This document shows positions 54,273 to 63,868 of a stretch of DNA of 64,000 bases, piece by piece. The DNA comes from an uncultured Pontibacter sp. (GTDB taxonomy: Bacteria; Bacteroidota; Bacteroidia; Cytophagales; Hymenobacteraceae), in NCBI RefSeq assembly GCF_947495565.1, contig NZ_CANLZM010000010.1:62001-126000 (forward strand). The letters are read 5' to 3'. Each line of letters starts with the position of its first letter. Within the stretch, counting starts at the first letter, position 1. The position numbers were made by a program, and so were the translations under genes. Under the pieces are notes generated by a model that was not told where the DNA came from, made no database searches, and saw nothing but the letters and a program-made list of their open reading frames with translations.

Positions 54273-55292
54273 TTACGCAGTAAAATTAGGGTCCACGTGC
54301 TCACGAATCTGATCGCGCAGCTGTTCTACAGTTAACCAATCAGTATTGGTGCCGGAGTTGTATTTAAAGCCCATTTCAACCATTTTGCCGTTGTGTGCTT
54401 CCAGAAATTTCTCTGTGCTCCAAATAGGCGTAGACGGAAGTATAACATAATATTTGTCCAGCTCCACGGTGTTGAGCGAGTCGGTTTCGGTGATCATCTC
54501 CTCGTGCAGTTTTTCGCCCGGACGGATACCAACGATCTCCTGCTCGCAATTTGGGCCAATAGCCTCGGCTACTTCCGTTATGCGGTAAGAAGGAATCTTA
54601 GGCACAAAAATCTCTCCGCCCCAATGGTTTTCAAGCGCATGGAATACTAGCTCAACGCCTTCCTCCAACGATATATTAAAGCGGGTCATGTCCGGGTGTG
54701 TAATCGGGAGCACGCCATCGGCACGTTTTTTCATGAAGAATGGCACAACGGAGCCTCGGGAGCCGATTACATTGCCGTAACGGACTACTGAAAAGCGGAT
54801 GTCGCGCTTGCCACGCATGTTGTTGGCGGCCACGAAAAGCTTATCGGAACAAAGTTTGGTGGCACCGTACAGGTTGATTGGCGCAGCGGCTTTGTCTGTC
54901 GAAAGGGCTACTACATCCTTCACGCCACAGTCCAGGGCAGCGTTAATTACGTTTTCAGCTCCCAGCACATTGGTTTTGATGCACTCCATTGGGTTATATT
55001 CGGCAGCAGGCACTTGTTTAAGGGCAGCGGCATGCACAATAATGTCAATTCCTTCGCAGGCGCGCTTAAATCGCTCTCCGTCGCGCACATCACCAATAAA
55101 ATACCTGACAGAGTTATACTTGCTGTGCGGGAATACCTGCGACATTTCGAACTGCTTTAGCTCATCGCGGGAATAAATTACCACTCTTCTCACATCCGGG
55201 AAGCGGGCATATACCATCTCCACGAATTTCTTGCCGAACGAGCCTGTGCCGCCCGTAACTAATATAGCCTTGTTGTTGAGGTCTAACGCCAT
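54273..55292 (-). CDS. pseB: UDP-N-acetylglucosamine 4,6-dehydratase (inverting)
   Basis: First enzyme of pseudaminic acid synthesis, 339 residues. Rossmann motif TGGTGSFGKKFVEMV (residues 14-28), the SDR catalytic elements ALSTDKAAAPINLYGATKL near 134-152, and the PseB-type HAAALKQVPAAEYNPMECIK. The gene has ordinary composition and at least two heptamer copies, in contrast to the following GC-rich pse genes. It starts the minus-strand operon. Confidence 0.95.
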   Translation of the reverse strand: MALDLNNKAILVTGGTGSFGKKFVEMVYARFPDVRRVVIYSRDELKQFEMSQVFPHSKYNSVRYFIGDVRDGERFKRACEGIDIIVHAAALKQVPAAEYNPMECIKTNVLGAENVINAALDCGVKDVVALSTDKAAAPINLYGATKLCSDKLFVAANNMRGKRDIRFSVVRYGNVIGSRGSVVPFFMKKRADGVLPITHPDMTRFNISLEEGVELVFHALENHWGGEIFVPKIPSYRITEVAEAIGPNCEQEIVGIRPGEKLHEEMITETDSLNTVELDKYYVILPSTPIWSTEKFLEAHNGKMVEMGFKYNSGTNTDWLTVEQLRDQIREHVDPNFTA

Positions 55293-55446
55293 CCTACTTT
55301 TTTCGCTTTATACTTTGGGTGCAAAATGGTCACCCAATCATGCTGCAAGATACTTATTTTAACGGAAGGGAACATAGGCGGGACCTGTGCTAAGCAGCAA
55401 AATTTAAGAGGTAGCCAATTACGGGCCGCCTCTTAACTACAGTAAT

Positions 55447-57075
55447 TTATACTTGTGTGATATGCTCTAAATGAAGCTCTTTGGTTGAAATCTCCCGCAT
55501 CTCTACTTTTCTGATTTTGCCTGTCACGGTCATTGGGAAGCTTTCTACAAATTTCCAGTATTTAGGTATTTTAACGGTTGCTATTTTCCCTTTGCAGAAA
55601 GCTGCCATTTGGGAGGCGTCAACGGATAAGCCTTCTTTCGGTTTTACCCAGGCCATTACCTCTTCGCCATACTTGGCGTCCGGCACACCGATTACCTGCA
55701 CATCTACAACTCCCTGGTGGGTCATCAGGAATTCCTCTATTTCGCGCGGAGCGATGTTTTCACCGCCTCTAATGATCGTGTCCTTTATTCTGCCGACTAT
55801 CTGCACATAACCTTCTTCATCCATCACGGCCAAATCACCGGTGTGCATCCAACCATTGCGAATGGCTTTGGCCGTGGCTTCGGGCATGCCCCAATACCCG
55901 AGCATGACGGAGTAGCCCCTGGTGCAGAGTTCGCCTCGCTCACCCCGCGGCACTACCTGGCCAGTTTCCGGGTCCACAATTTTTACCTCCAGGTGCGGGT
56001 GCACAGTGCCAACTGTAGATACTCGCTTATTTAAGGGAGCATCCGTTCTGCTTTGGGTGGATACGGGGCTTGTTTCCGTCATGCCGTAGCAAACGGTTAC
56101 CTCCTGCATATTCATTAGCTGCTGCACTTTCCGCATTGTCTCGATAGGGCAGTTAGAGCCGGCCATAACGCCGGTGCGCAGCGAAGAAAAATCATACTTA
56201 TGGAAATTCGGATGATCCAGTTCGGCGATAAACATGGTAGGCACGCCGTAAAGTGAGGTGCATTTTTCCTCCTGCACGGTCCGCATCACCTGTTCAGGCT
56301 CAAAGAACTCACCTGGTACAACCATGCAGGCCCCATGGGCAATGCAGGCCAAATTGCCGATCACCATCCCGAAGCAATGATAGAAAGGCACGGGAATACA
56401 AACGCGGTCCTGCTTCGTATACTTTAGCAGCTCACCAATAAAGAAACCGTTGTTCAGGATGTTGTGGTGCGAAAGCGTGGCTCCTTTTGGATGGCCGGTG
56501 GTGCCGGAAGTGTATTGGATGTTGATAGGGTCGTCGAACTGCAGTGTCTGTTCCCGCGCCTCCAACTCAGCGGTTGTTATACTTTCTCCGGCTTTTAGAA
56601 ATGTTTCCCAGTCCCGGTCCAGGATTATGGTTTGCAGCGGATATTCGCACGAAGGCCGGATTTCCTCCAGCATCTCCACATAGCTTGTGCTCCGGAAGTT
56701 AGGGGCTGCAATCAGCAGGTTTATCTCGCTCTGCCGCAGCGCGTACTGCAGATCGTTGATTTTATAGCCGGGGTTAATAGTGACAAGTATAGCGCCTACG
56801 CGGGCTGTGGCAAACTGCACCAGTACCCACTCGTAGCGGTTGGGAGACCAGATGCCCACGCGGTCTCCGTGCTGAATGTTGCAGGCTAACAGGCTTTTTG
56901 CCACCTGCTCCACCTGCTCCCAAAGTTGGTTATAGGTGGCGCGGTAATTCTGCGTCACCATGACAAGCGCTTCGCGGTCTCCGTGCTTTTCTACTGTGCT
57001 TCGAAGGCTCTGACCGATGGTTTCACCGCGTAAAGGCGTGGTGCTGGCGCCGTGGCTATAGGAAAGAGTAAGCAT
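55447..57075 (-). CDS. Acyl-CoA synthetase (AMP-binding enzyme)
   Basis: 542-residue acid:CoA ligase of the ANL family. The ATP/AMP motif [18 protein letters not shown] near residue 190, [10 protein letters not shown] near 325, [19 protein letters not shown] near 408 and the catalytic Lys in TGKIRKVEM near 525 are present. It resembles medium/long-chain fatty acyl-CoA synthetases; chain-length preference cannot be read. Single gene between the pse region and a GT4 gene. Confidence 0.9.
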   Translation of the reverse strand: MLTLSYSHGASTTPLRGETIGQSLRSTVEKHGDREALVMVTQNYRATYNQLWEQVEQVAKSLLACNIQHGDRVGIWSPNRYEWVLVQFATARVGAILVTINPGYKINDLQYALRQSEINLLIAAPNFRSTSYVEMLEEIRPSCEYPLQTIILDRDWETFLKAGESITTAELEAREQTLQFDDPINIQYTSGTTGHPKGATLSHHNILNNGFFIGELLKYTKQDRVCIPVPFYHCFGMVIGNLACIAHGACMVVPGEFFEPEQVMRTVQEEKCTSLYGVPTMFIAELDHPNFHKYDFSSLRTGVMAGSNCPIETMRKVQQLMNMQEVTVCYGMTETSPVSTQSRTDAPLNKRVSTVGTVHPHLEVKIVDPETGQVVPRGERGELCTRGYSVMLGYWGMPEATAKAIRNGWMHTGDLAVMDEEGYVQIVGRIKDTIIRGGENIAPREIEEFLMTHQGVVDVQVIGVPDAKYGEEVMAWVKPKEGLSVDASQMAAFCKGKIATVKIPKYWKFVESFPMTVTGKIRKVEMREISTKELHLEHITQV

Positions 57076-57385
57076 ACTTTATAAGGTTGTTAGTCCTTCA
57101 ATTTCAGTATACGCGTTCTCTAAACGAACAGACAGGCCTATGTAGTTACGATTTCAAACCGAAGGCCGAGGCTCTTTAGCAAAGTATAAATCTGGCGTTT
57201 CCAAGAAAAACACTTTACGTATGATTACGATTTCTAACATGTGTAGCCGCAAAAAAATAGTGGTTTCTGCAGCCGTTACTTTTACTTATCAAGCGCTGAA
57301 AAATGGTTTTATACTTTTACATGACTCGAAAGTATAAAATTGCCAAGATGCGGTGCCGGCTTAAAAGCTTTTAACTTAAAGTAAT
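57076..57385. other. Intergenic region holding inverted heptamer pair
   Basis: No gene. AT-rich spacer between two minus-strand genes; contains an AAGTATA copy near 57184 and the inverted pair at 57307-57339. Confidence 0.5.
57307..57339. repeat. Inverted AAGTATA pair, 11-bp perfect arms
   Basis: TTTTATACTTT at 57307-57317 and AAAGTATAAAA at 57329-57339 are exact reverse complements around 11 bases. It lies between two minus-strand genes, downstream of the acyl-CoA synthetase start and just past the GT4 stop region. Confidence 0.8.
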
Positions 57386-58711
57386 TTACTTCTTTGCCAG
57401 CTTTAAGATCATTTTCGCCAGCTCCTGCGTCAGCGCCTCCCTGGAGAAGCGGGAGTGATTGATGTATGGCAAATCAAGGTTCGGGTTGATCTTCCAAGCT
57501 TTGCTCCACTGGTTCATGTGGTCCAGCATCAGGTCATAGGCGGTGTAGTGGAAGAGCCGTCCTGCGCCACACTCGTCTATAATGCGGTCCATGTCCGAAT
57601 GCACGGGGCCAAGCGCGATAATAGGTTTGTTGGAAGCCAAATACTCAAACAGTTTGCCCGGCACATTGGCATAAACGTTCTCCACATCAGCAATCGCCAG
57701 GAAAAGCACGGTGCTTTCCATCATATACTTAATCGACTCCTGGTGTGGCACATGAGGTATAAACTCCGTGATGCCTAACACGCCCGCTTTCTCGATCCGT
57801 TTTTTGAGGCCCTCTGATACCTTGCCAACAAACCGCAGCTTATAATTTATCTCGTTGTGCACAGACAGCAGGTGGGCCAGCACTTTCAGGAAAACATCTA
57901 TGTTGTACTGCTCCGTAATAGTGCCTGTGTACGTTATCAGCAGCTCATTTTTAGGCGGTTTGCTCTCGTACACAAAATCAGCCCCGTCGTAACCATTTGG
58001 GATAACATGGATTTTCCGGGCATCTATACTTGCCGGCTTGTTTAGGAACAGGCGCTTGGTGTCTTCGCTGGTCACCACAACGGCGTCGGCCTGCTCCAGC
58101 ACCTGGCGCTCATACTTTTCGTCCAGGCGTTTGGCCATGGGCGTGTGCAGCAGCTGGTCGTAGTAGTGAATATTGGTCCAGGGGTCGCGCAAATCCGCAA
58201 TCCAGGGCAGGTTATACTTCTTTTTTAACTTTAAGCCGATAAGTTGTGTAGAGTGCGGCGGGCTGGTCGTGACGATGGCTTTATACTTGCCGCTTTGCAA
58301 CAGTTCATCGGCCTTGCGCAATGCGTGTTTGTTCCAGCCTACGCGTGCATCAGGTATAAACAGGTTGCCCCGCACAAACTTAAAAACCTTGTCTACCAGC
58401 GTATCTTTTGATTGCTGGTTTGCAAAACCGGAATACGGGATCTCTTTTTTACCAGAGAGTTTCTTATAATACTCAAACGGCTCTGAGGTGGCTGTGCGGT
58501 ATACTTGCAGCCCTGCCGGAACTTCCTGCGTAAAGGTTTCGTCCAGTAGCGGGTAGGAGGCCTGCTTTTCATCTACGGTAAGCACGGTGGGGCAAACCCC
58601 GAACTGTGGCAGGTATTTACAGAACTTGAGGCCACGCTGCACACCCGGGCCACCGGAAGGCGGCCAGTAGTATGAAATATAAAGTATGTCGGTTAAATCA
58701 GTTTCTTTCAA
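57386..58711 (-). CDS. Glycosyltransferase family 4 protein
   Basis: 441-residue GT-B glycosyltransferase. The N-terminal acceptor-domain loop SGGPGVQRGLKFCKYL (about 18-33), VTTSPPHSTQLIGLKLKKKY and WIADLRDPWTN, then the donor-domain part with VIPNGYDGADF near 240, ITYTGTITEQYN and GKLFEYLASNKPIIALG near 360. It probably adds a sugar in surface-glycan synthesis; donor and acceptor are unknown. It is separated from the pse operon by the acyl-CoA synthetase. Confidence 0.88.
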   Translation of the reverse strand: MKETDLTDILYISYYWPPSGGPGVQRGLKFCKYLPQFGVCPTVLTVDEKQASYPLLDETFTQEVPAGLQVYRTATSEPFEYYKKLSGKKEIPYSGFANQQSKDTLVDKVFKFVRGNLFIPDARVGWNKHALRKADELLQSGKYKAIVTTSPPHSTQLIGLKLKKKYNLPWIADLRDPWTNIHYYDQLLHTPMAKRLDEKYERQVLEQADAVVVTSEDTKRLFLNKPASIDARKIHVIPNGYDGADFVYESKPPKNELLITYTGTITEQYNIDVFLKVLAHLLSVHNEINYKLRFVGKVSEGLKKRIEKAGVLGITEFIPHVPHQESIKYMMESTVLFLAIADVENVYANVPGKLFEYLASNKPIIALGPVHSDMDRIIDECGAGRLFHYTAYDLMLDHMNQWSKAWKINPNLDLPYINHSRFSREALTQELAKMILKLAKK

Positions 58712-58891
58712 AGCGATTCGGAATAAGCATTCTTTTTCAAATATAGGGAATAAAACATTCCGATAATGGCTTTACGCGCCAATAAGGCTGCTGTTGTATT
58801 TGGAACTATACCCGTTCGGCTATATGTCGTAGATTTGAGTAGCAAGTATTGTTGATATTCCTTATTTTTGTAGGTAAATCCAGAAAAGAAC

Positions 58892-60229
58892 ATGTTCGAT
58901 AATTTAAGTAACAAGTTAGACCGTGCCTTTAAAACGCTGAAAGGCCAGGGTAACATTACCGAAATCAACGTGGCGACAACCATTAAAGAGGTGCGCCGCG
59001 CCTTGGTGGATGCCGACGTAAACTATAAAGTTGCCAAAACTGTCACCGATAACATCAAGGAGAAGGCTTTAGGGCGTGATGTACTGATTGCTGTGTCTCC
59101 GGGCCAGCTGATGGTGAAGATCATGCACGAGGAGCTGACCGAACTGATGGGTGGTGAGAAGCAGGACATTAACCTGAAAGGCGACCCTGCTATTATCCTG
59201 ATCTCCGGACTTCAGGGTTCCGGTAAGACAACTTTTACTGGTAAACTGGCCAGCCATATTAAAAAGCAAGGGCGTTCTGTTATGGTGGCTGCCTGCGACG
59301 TGTACCGTCCGGCGGCTATTAACCAGCTGCAGGTATTAGCCGAGCAGGTTGGTGTAGAGGCTTATACCGAGTTGGATAACAAAAACCCGGTGCAAATTGC
59401 CCTCAACGCGATTGAGCACGCCAAGAGAACGCATAAAAAAGTAGTCATCATTGACACCGCCGGTCGTTTGGCTGTGGATGAGGCGATGATGAATGAGATT
59501 GCTGAGATCAAGAAGGCTATAAACCCAACTGAAACGCTTTTTGTGGTTGATTCCATGACAGGCCAGGATGCGGTGAACACGGCAAAGACCTTCAACGAGC
59601 GCATTAACTTCGACGGCGTAGTGCTGACCAAGTTGGATGGTGACTCGCGTGGTGGTGCAGCCCTTTCTATCCGTGCGGTAGTGGAGAAGCCGATCAAGTT
59701 TATCTCTACCGGTGAGAAAATGGAAGCGCTGGATCTGTTCTACCCGGATCGTATGGCGCAGCGTATTCTGGGCATGGGCGACGTGATTTCCCTGGTGGAG
59801 CGCGCGCAGCAGGCTTTTGACGAGGACGAGGCCAAGCGTATCAACAAGAAGATCCGCAAAAACCAGTTTAACTTCGATGACTTCCTCACGCAGCTGGAGC
59901 AAATCAAGAAAATGGGTGATATCAAAGACCTGGTAGGTATGATACCGGGTGTTGGCAAAGCCCTGAAGGATGTGGAGATTGATGAGAACGCCTTCAAGCC
60001 AATTGAGGCCATCATCAAATCGATGACACCGCAGGAGCGTGAAAACCCTGACATGATCAGCGGCAGCCGCCGTGCCCGTATTGCCAAAGGCAGTGGTACT
60101 GATGTAACGCAGGTTAACAACCTGATGAAACAGTTTAACGACATGCGCAAAATGATGCGCTCTATGAACAAGATGTCGGGTAAGCGCGGTGGCCTTGGCA
60201 ACCTGGCCAACATGATGAAGCAGCGTTAG
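58892..60229 (+). CDS. ffh: Signal recognition particle protein Ffh
   Basis: GTPase and RNA-binding subunit of the signal recognition particle, guiding membrane proteins to the translocon. 445 residues: N domain MFDNLSNKLDRAFKTLKGQG, G domain with GLQGSGKTTFTGKLASHI (about 108), DTAGRLAVDE (about 187) and TKLDGDSRGGAALS, and the Met-rich M domain at the C terminus (MRKMMRSMNKMSGKRGG). Its RNA partner lies at 41.4 kb. A TATTTTTG box (58863-58870) may be its -7 element. Ends in a strong terminator. Confidence 0.97.
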   Translation: MFDNLSNKLDRAFKTLKGQGNITEINVATTIKEVRRALVDADVNYKVAKTVTDNIKEKALGRDVLIAVSPGQLMVKIMHEELTELMGGEKQDINLKGDPAIILISGLQGSGKTTFTGKLASHIKKQGRSVMVAACDVYRPAAINQLQVLAEQVGVEAYTELDNKNPVQIALNAIEHAKRTHKKVVIIDTAGRLAVDEAMMNEIAEIKKAINPTETLFVVDSMTGQDAVNTAKTFNERINFDGVVLTKLDGDSRGGAALSIRAVVEKPIKFISTGEKMEALDLFYPDRMAQRILGMGDVISLVERAQQAFDEDEAKRINKKIRKNQFNFDDFLTQLEQIKKMGDIKDLVGMIPGVGKALKDVEIDENAFKPIEAIIKSMTPQERENPDMISGSRRARIAKGSGTDVTQVNNLMKQFNDMRKMMRSMNKMSGKRGGLGNLANMMKQR

Positions 60230-60278
60230 TCCTAGACTAAAACATAGATCTCGCTCAGTTTAATAAAAACCGGGCTCC

Positions 60279-60326
60279 TAAAAAGCCGCTGGTTATACTT
60301 TTAAAGTATTGCCAGCGGCTTTTTAT
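60279..60326 (+). terminator. Terminator after ffh with heptamer hairpin in its loop
   Basis: AAAAAGCCGCTGG and CCAGCGGCTTTTT form a 13-bp stem. The loop itself contains ATACTTT-TAAAGTAT, a second small palindrome formed by a TATACTT copy facing AAGTAT. A further TATACTT follows the T tract. Confidence 0.88.
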
Positions 60327-60353
60327 ACTTTGCTGCTAAAGTTAAAGTATACC

Positions 60354-60382
60354 TTAACTCTCTGATTCTCTAACTCTCTAAC

Positions 60383-60384
<2 letters not shown>
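60354..60384. repeat. Low-complexity intergenic word repeat (AACTCTCT)
   Basis: CTTAACTCTCTGATTCTCTAACTCTCTAACTTAA: an eight-base word repeated with drift, ending at the stop codon of the next minus-strand gene. Confidence 0.55.
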
Positions 60385-60874
<490 letters not shown>

Positions 60875-60943
60875 TTACAGGATTGTTGTGCAAACTCCTC
60901 GTTTTGCGTAAGTTATACTTATGTAGACCAATATGCCTGATCC

Positions 60944-61375
60944 ATGTTATCAACACTGATTTTATTTCTGACTCTTACTGTAAACGCACCTGCAAAGTTG
61001 GATGCAGTTTCGCCTGCCTCTGTGCAGCAATCGGATACAGTAAGCATGCTTGCTAAGACCTGGGTGCTGCGCGAGCAGTTTCACGCACACAATAGTGAGA
61101 AAGAGCCCGTGCGGCCACACGAAAAAGTGGAACTGACCTTTCGGGAAAATGGCACCTATACTTTAAACCGGCATTACGGTGTTGCTGGTGCAGGAAGTAT
61201 AGAAGAGGGAAAGTGGGAGTTGAAGGCTCCTGAAAGGTACATTAGTCTGCAGACAAGGCAGGTGGACGGCGGATCCATACTTAGCACCATGATGTATAGA
61301 TGGGAGATAATAGAGGTGGCTGATGACAAATTGGTATTAAGGCAGTTTAGCCCAAGTAGCCTATACTTGATTTAA
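60944..61375 (+). CDS. Secreted lipocalin-like small protein
   Basis: 143 residues: signal peptide (first about 20, ending VNAPAKLDA), then TWVLREQF, the strand-rich VELTFRENGTYTLNRHYG and GKWELKAPERYISLQT, and a final LRQFS. This WxLxx...F-x-x-x-GTY...G-x-W pattern is common in small Bacteroidota lipocalin-like proteins. No ligand is known. Divergent from guaD; followed by an inverted heptamer pair. Confidence 0.72.
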   Translation: MLSTLILFLTLTVNAPAKLDAVSPASVQQSDTVSMLAKTWVLREQFHAHNSEKEPVRPHEKVELTFRENGTYTLNRHYGVAGAGSIEEGKWELKAPERYISLQTRQVDGGSILSTMMYRWEIIEVADDKLVLRQFSPSSLYLI

Positions 61376-61711
61376 GAGTCAAAAAATAAATAGCTTATAC
61401 TTCACTTGTGCGGTGTTAATGCATACTCGAAGTATAAGCTATTGCAATTGGAGCCCCTGAGAGGCAATGAGGTTGGGTGATAGTGGTTATTAAATATACT
61501 TATATTTATTTTATATTTAACTATTCCTTTTGATGTACTTACGAGGCGTTAGCAGTTAAGTTATAATAATTTAAATGTAAATGAGATTGGACGCTTAAAT
61601 GGTCCAAGAGAAGATCACGCTTATACCTAGTGAGGTTCATTTAGGCTAAACATATCTTAAAGGCAGATGCACCGTAGGTAAATGGTGTAGAACCAATAGA
61701 GCAAAGAAAAC
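61376..61711. other. AT-rich intergenic region with inverted heptamer pair
   Basis: No gene. Holds the 15-bp inverted repeat at 61389-61443 and another TATACTT at about 61494. The remaining bases are AT-rich and presumably contain the promoter for the lipoprotein gene at 61712, which I cannot locate precisely. Confidence 0.5.
61389..61443. repeat. Inverted AAGTATA pair, 15-bp perfect arms
   Basis: AATAGCTTATACTTC (61389-61403) and GAAGTATAAGCTATT (61429-61443) are exact reverse complements with 25 bases between. No T tract follows, so it is not a standard terminator. Confidence 0.88.
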
Positions 61712-62308
61712 ATGAAAAGCATATTTCAAATATTGTCGGCTATACTTATCAGTGTTGCATTATTAGCCAGTGGTTGTTCTGCAACTAAAGAACAGCAAAT
61801 GGAAGATGATCTGGCAGACTTCAGGTCGTGGGTGAGCAATGCCACCTCTAATGTGGCTGATAGAACAGAGGAAGACTGGAAACGTGCCCGTGAGGACTTC
61901 AATATGCGCACACAGGAGCTGGACCAAAAGGAAGATCAGTTTACCGATGAGCTAAAACAAGATTATCAGAGCCTTAAGAGAGAGTTTCAGGAGGCTGATG
62001 AGGAATACCAGAAAAACATGGAGGAGCCAGGTATAGCTGAATGGGAACGGGGACTGTTAGACCGATGGGCCGATTTTGCTACCATCAACGAGAATACCGT
62101 ACGGGATGCTTACATTACTTTTATGGAAAACGTACGTGCCAAGAAAAGTAACTGGGATAACCAGGATTGGGAAATGGCAAAGCGGGTGTTAGAAGAACTT
62201 AACGAGCGGAAGGATCAGATAGAAGGTAATATCCCAACCGAAACAGAGGTTAAAATTAAAGCGCTTCAGATGGAGTTTCGCACGTTAGAAACCGCTGCTG
62301 ATATTTAG
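61712..62308 (+). CDS. Helical lipoprotein of unknown function (DW-repeat family)
   Basis: 198-residue lipoprotein: signal with lipobox LLASGCS (Cys22), then charged helices. Two internal units look alike, VADRTEEDWKRAREDFNMRT (about 48-67) and NWDNQDWEMAKRVLEELNER (about 149-168), each an acidic-DW followed by a helix. The second unit also matches the lipoprotein at 43.3 kb. Probably an extracytoplasmic coiled-coil protein; role unknown. Confidence 0.75.
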   Translation: MKSIFQILSAILISVALLASGCSATKEQQMEDDLADFRSWVSNATSNVADRTEEDWKRAREDFNMRTQELDQKEDQFTDELKQDYQSLKREFQEADEEYQKNMEEPGIAEWERGLLDRWADFATINENTVRDAYITFMENVRAKKSNWDNQDWEMAKRVLEELNERKDQIEGNIPTETEVKIKALQMEFRTLETAADI

Positions 62309-62316
62309 GCCAACCC

Positions 62317-62910
62317 TTACACAATTATCCGGCCCTCACGAGCATCACCGTAAAGTATGGCTTTGCCTAAATTGTGCCTGTAGCCTGATAACCATGTCAA
62401 TATAGCATCTACCTGATGCCAGTTTTGAGGCTCCTGTGCCAATTTATACTTAACCAGTCCCTTTAGCGCATCTGTGTATTCAGGTATCGCTATTGGGTAT
62501 TTTTTATAACCCTGCAGGTGCGGCAGCAAGAGTCTGTTAGCCTGCGTTGGATAAGTTTCCAGCATGGCGATACCTTGAGCGGCTAGCTGCGTGCGTAGTT
62601 TCATAGCCCGTGCCGTAAGCCCCCCGATAAACATCGGTGACATAGCATTTACTTCCCGGTCTGCCTGCCTGTAAAAGAAATCCGCTTCGGCGTGAGGAGC
62701 CTCCGTGCTGTAAACTTTTGGCAGGGTAAGCGGAGCATCCATGTATAGGACTTTCGGGTTTAACTCAGCCACTAACTTTTGTAGCCACACGTCAGCATCC
62801 AGATTTTTTCCGCACTGCATCAGGTGCAGCTCGTTGTCTACTACCATGGCTGCTGCTGTGGTGCCGGCTAGCTTCGCCCCATAATCCACTCCCAAATGAT
62901 TGTCTTGCAT
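62317..62910 (-). CDS. DUF429 family protein (predicted RNase H-like nuclease)
   Basis: 197 residues. LGVDYGAKLAGTTAAAMV at the N terminus (Asp of an RNase H-like first strand), YMDAPLTLPKVY near 57, ADREVNAMSPMFIGGLTARAM near 85 and QVDAILTWLSGYRHNLG near 165 are the DUF429 blocks with three aligned Asp residues. Family members are predicted nucleases without known substrate. Its stop lies eight bases from the stop of the convergent lipoprotein gene. Confidence 0.82.
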   Translation of the reverse strand: MQDNHLGVDYGAKLAGTTAAAMVVDNELHLMQCGKNLDADVWLQKLVAELNPKVLYMDAPLTLPKVYSTEAPHAEADFFYRQADREVNAMSPMFIGGLTARAMKLRTQLAAQGIAMLETYPTQANRLLLPHLQGYKKYPIAIPEYTDALKGLVKYKLAQEPQNWHQVDAILTWLSGYRHNLGKAILYGDAREGRIIV

Positions 62911-63286
62911 ACCTTACACGCTTAGTTTTTTCTGCCTCCGCATCTCATCTTATACTGCCTCCTATACTACAGAGGTTTTGCCTACTAATTTAAGGCTGAA
63001 GTACCTCAGAGCTTTACACCTGCTAACCGGATTCCAGGCATGACTGCTGTGTTAATAAAACGGGTGTGAAGGATAGTTTGAAGTATAGGTTTTAATTAAA
63101 GTTAGGAGTTTAAAGCCTTTGATTGATAGTTTGTTATGGGTTTTTATGAAGTTGATTCACATTATTGATTTTAAAAAGAATTGCAAAGGAGATGCAGCAC
63201 TAGGAAAGTGGGGATTTCAGGCTGAGGAACCTTAGAGAGGGTGATGCTAGGGGTAAGGCAGGTGCGCAAGAGCAGTAAGATAAAAA
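62911..63286. other. Intergenic region, nothing recognised
   Basis: AT-rich spacer upstream of the DUF429 gene. One AAGTATA copy at about 63082; no open frame, hairpin or RNA signature stands out. Confidence 0.5.
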
Positions 63287-63868
63287 TTACCCCACAAGAG
63301 CTTCTTTTTGCGCCTGCACAATGCGTTTATGGTGGATAAAATGATCTTGTATAAAGGCGAGGGTTTGGCTAATGGTTAAGTAACCTGCCATAGGATGCTT
63401 AAAAACGCCCTTCTCCAGAAGTTGCTGCGGAAAACTTGTCAGCTCGTCTTCAAGCTCAAACCGCACCTGGTCCCACTGCTGCCTTAGCTCGGGCAGGTGG
63501 CATGATGCCGGTACGTCGGCCACCACAGCTGGGGCTTTATACTTGCGGCCCGACTGCAGAGCCAGCTTCATCAGGAATGCTCGAATAGCCTGCGCAAAAC
63601 CATTGTCCTTAAGTTCGTCCTGCTGCTGCAGCTTATAGCGGATATTAGCCAGTGCGGCATCTTCCACCAAAACCAGATGGGCTATATGCTGGTTTATACT
63701 CCATTTTCCGGCAGCGGGAGCTGTGTTTAGCTGATCATCGTCCAGGCCGGCTAGCTCATCTAACAGACGGTTTCGCGAGTCTTCCAGGCGCAGGTATCTA
63801 TCTTCCAGTTTAGGATCCATAAGCATGTTCAGGCTGTAAGCGTTAGTTGGCATAGGCTTATACTTCAA
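63287..63868 (-). CDS. DinB-family protein
   Basis: 193 residues forming a four-helix bundle of the DinB/YfiT superfamily. NRLLDELAGLDDDQLNTAPAAGKWSINQHIAHLVLVEDA (about 33-72) and the C-terminal GYLTISQTLAFIQDHFIHHKRIV supply the three typical metal-binding His positions. Members are metal-dependent hydrolases or thiol transferases of unknown substrate. Several Met codons near the N terminus leave the start uncertain (MDPKLEDRYLRL, 16 codons in, is another choice). Confidence 0.82.
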   Translation of the reverse strand: MKYKPMPTNAYSLNMLMDPKLEDRYLRLEDSRNRLLDELAGLDDDQLNTAPAAGKWSINQHIAHLVLVEDAALANIRYKLQQQDELKDNGFAQAIRAFLMKLALQSGRKYKAPAVVADVPASCHLPELRQQWDQVRFELEDELTSFPQQLLEKGVFKHPMAGYLTISQTLAFIQDHFIHHKRIVQAQKEALVG

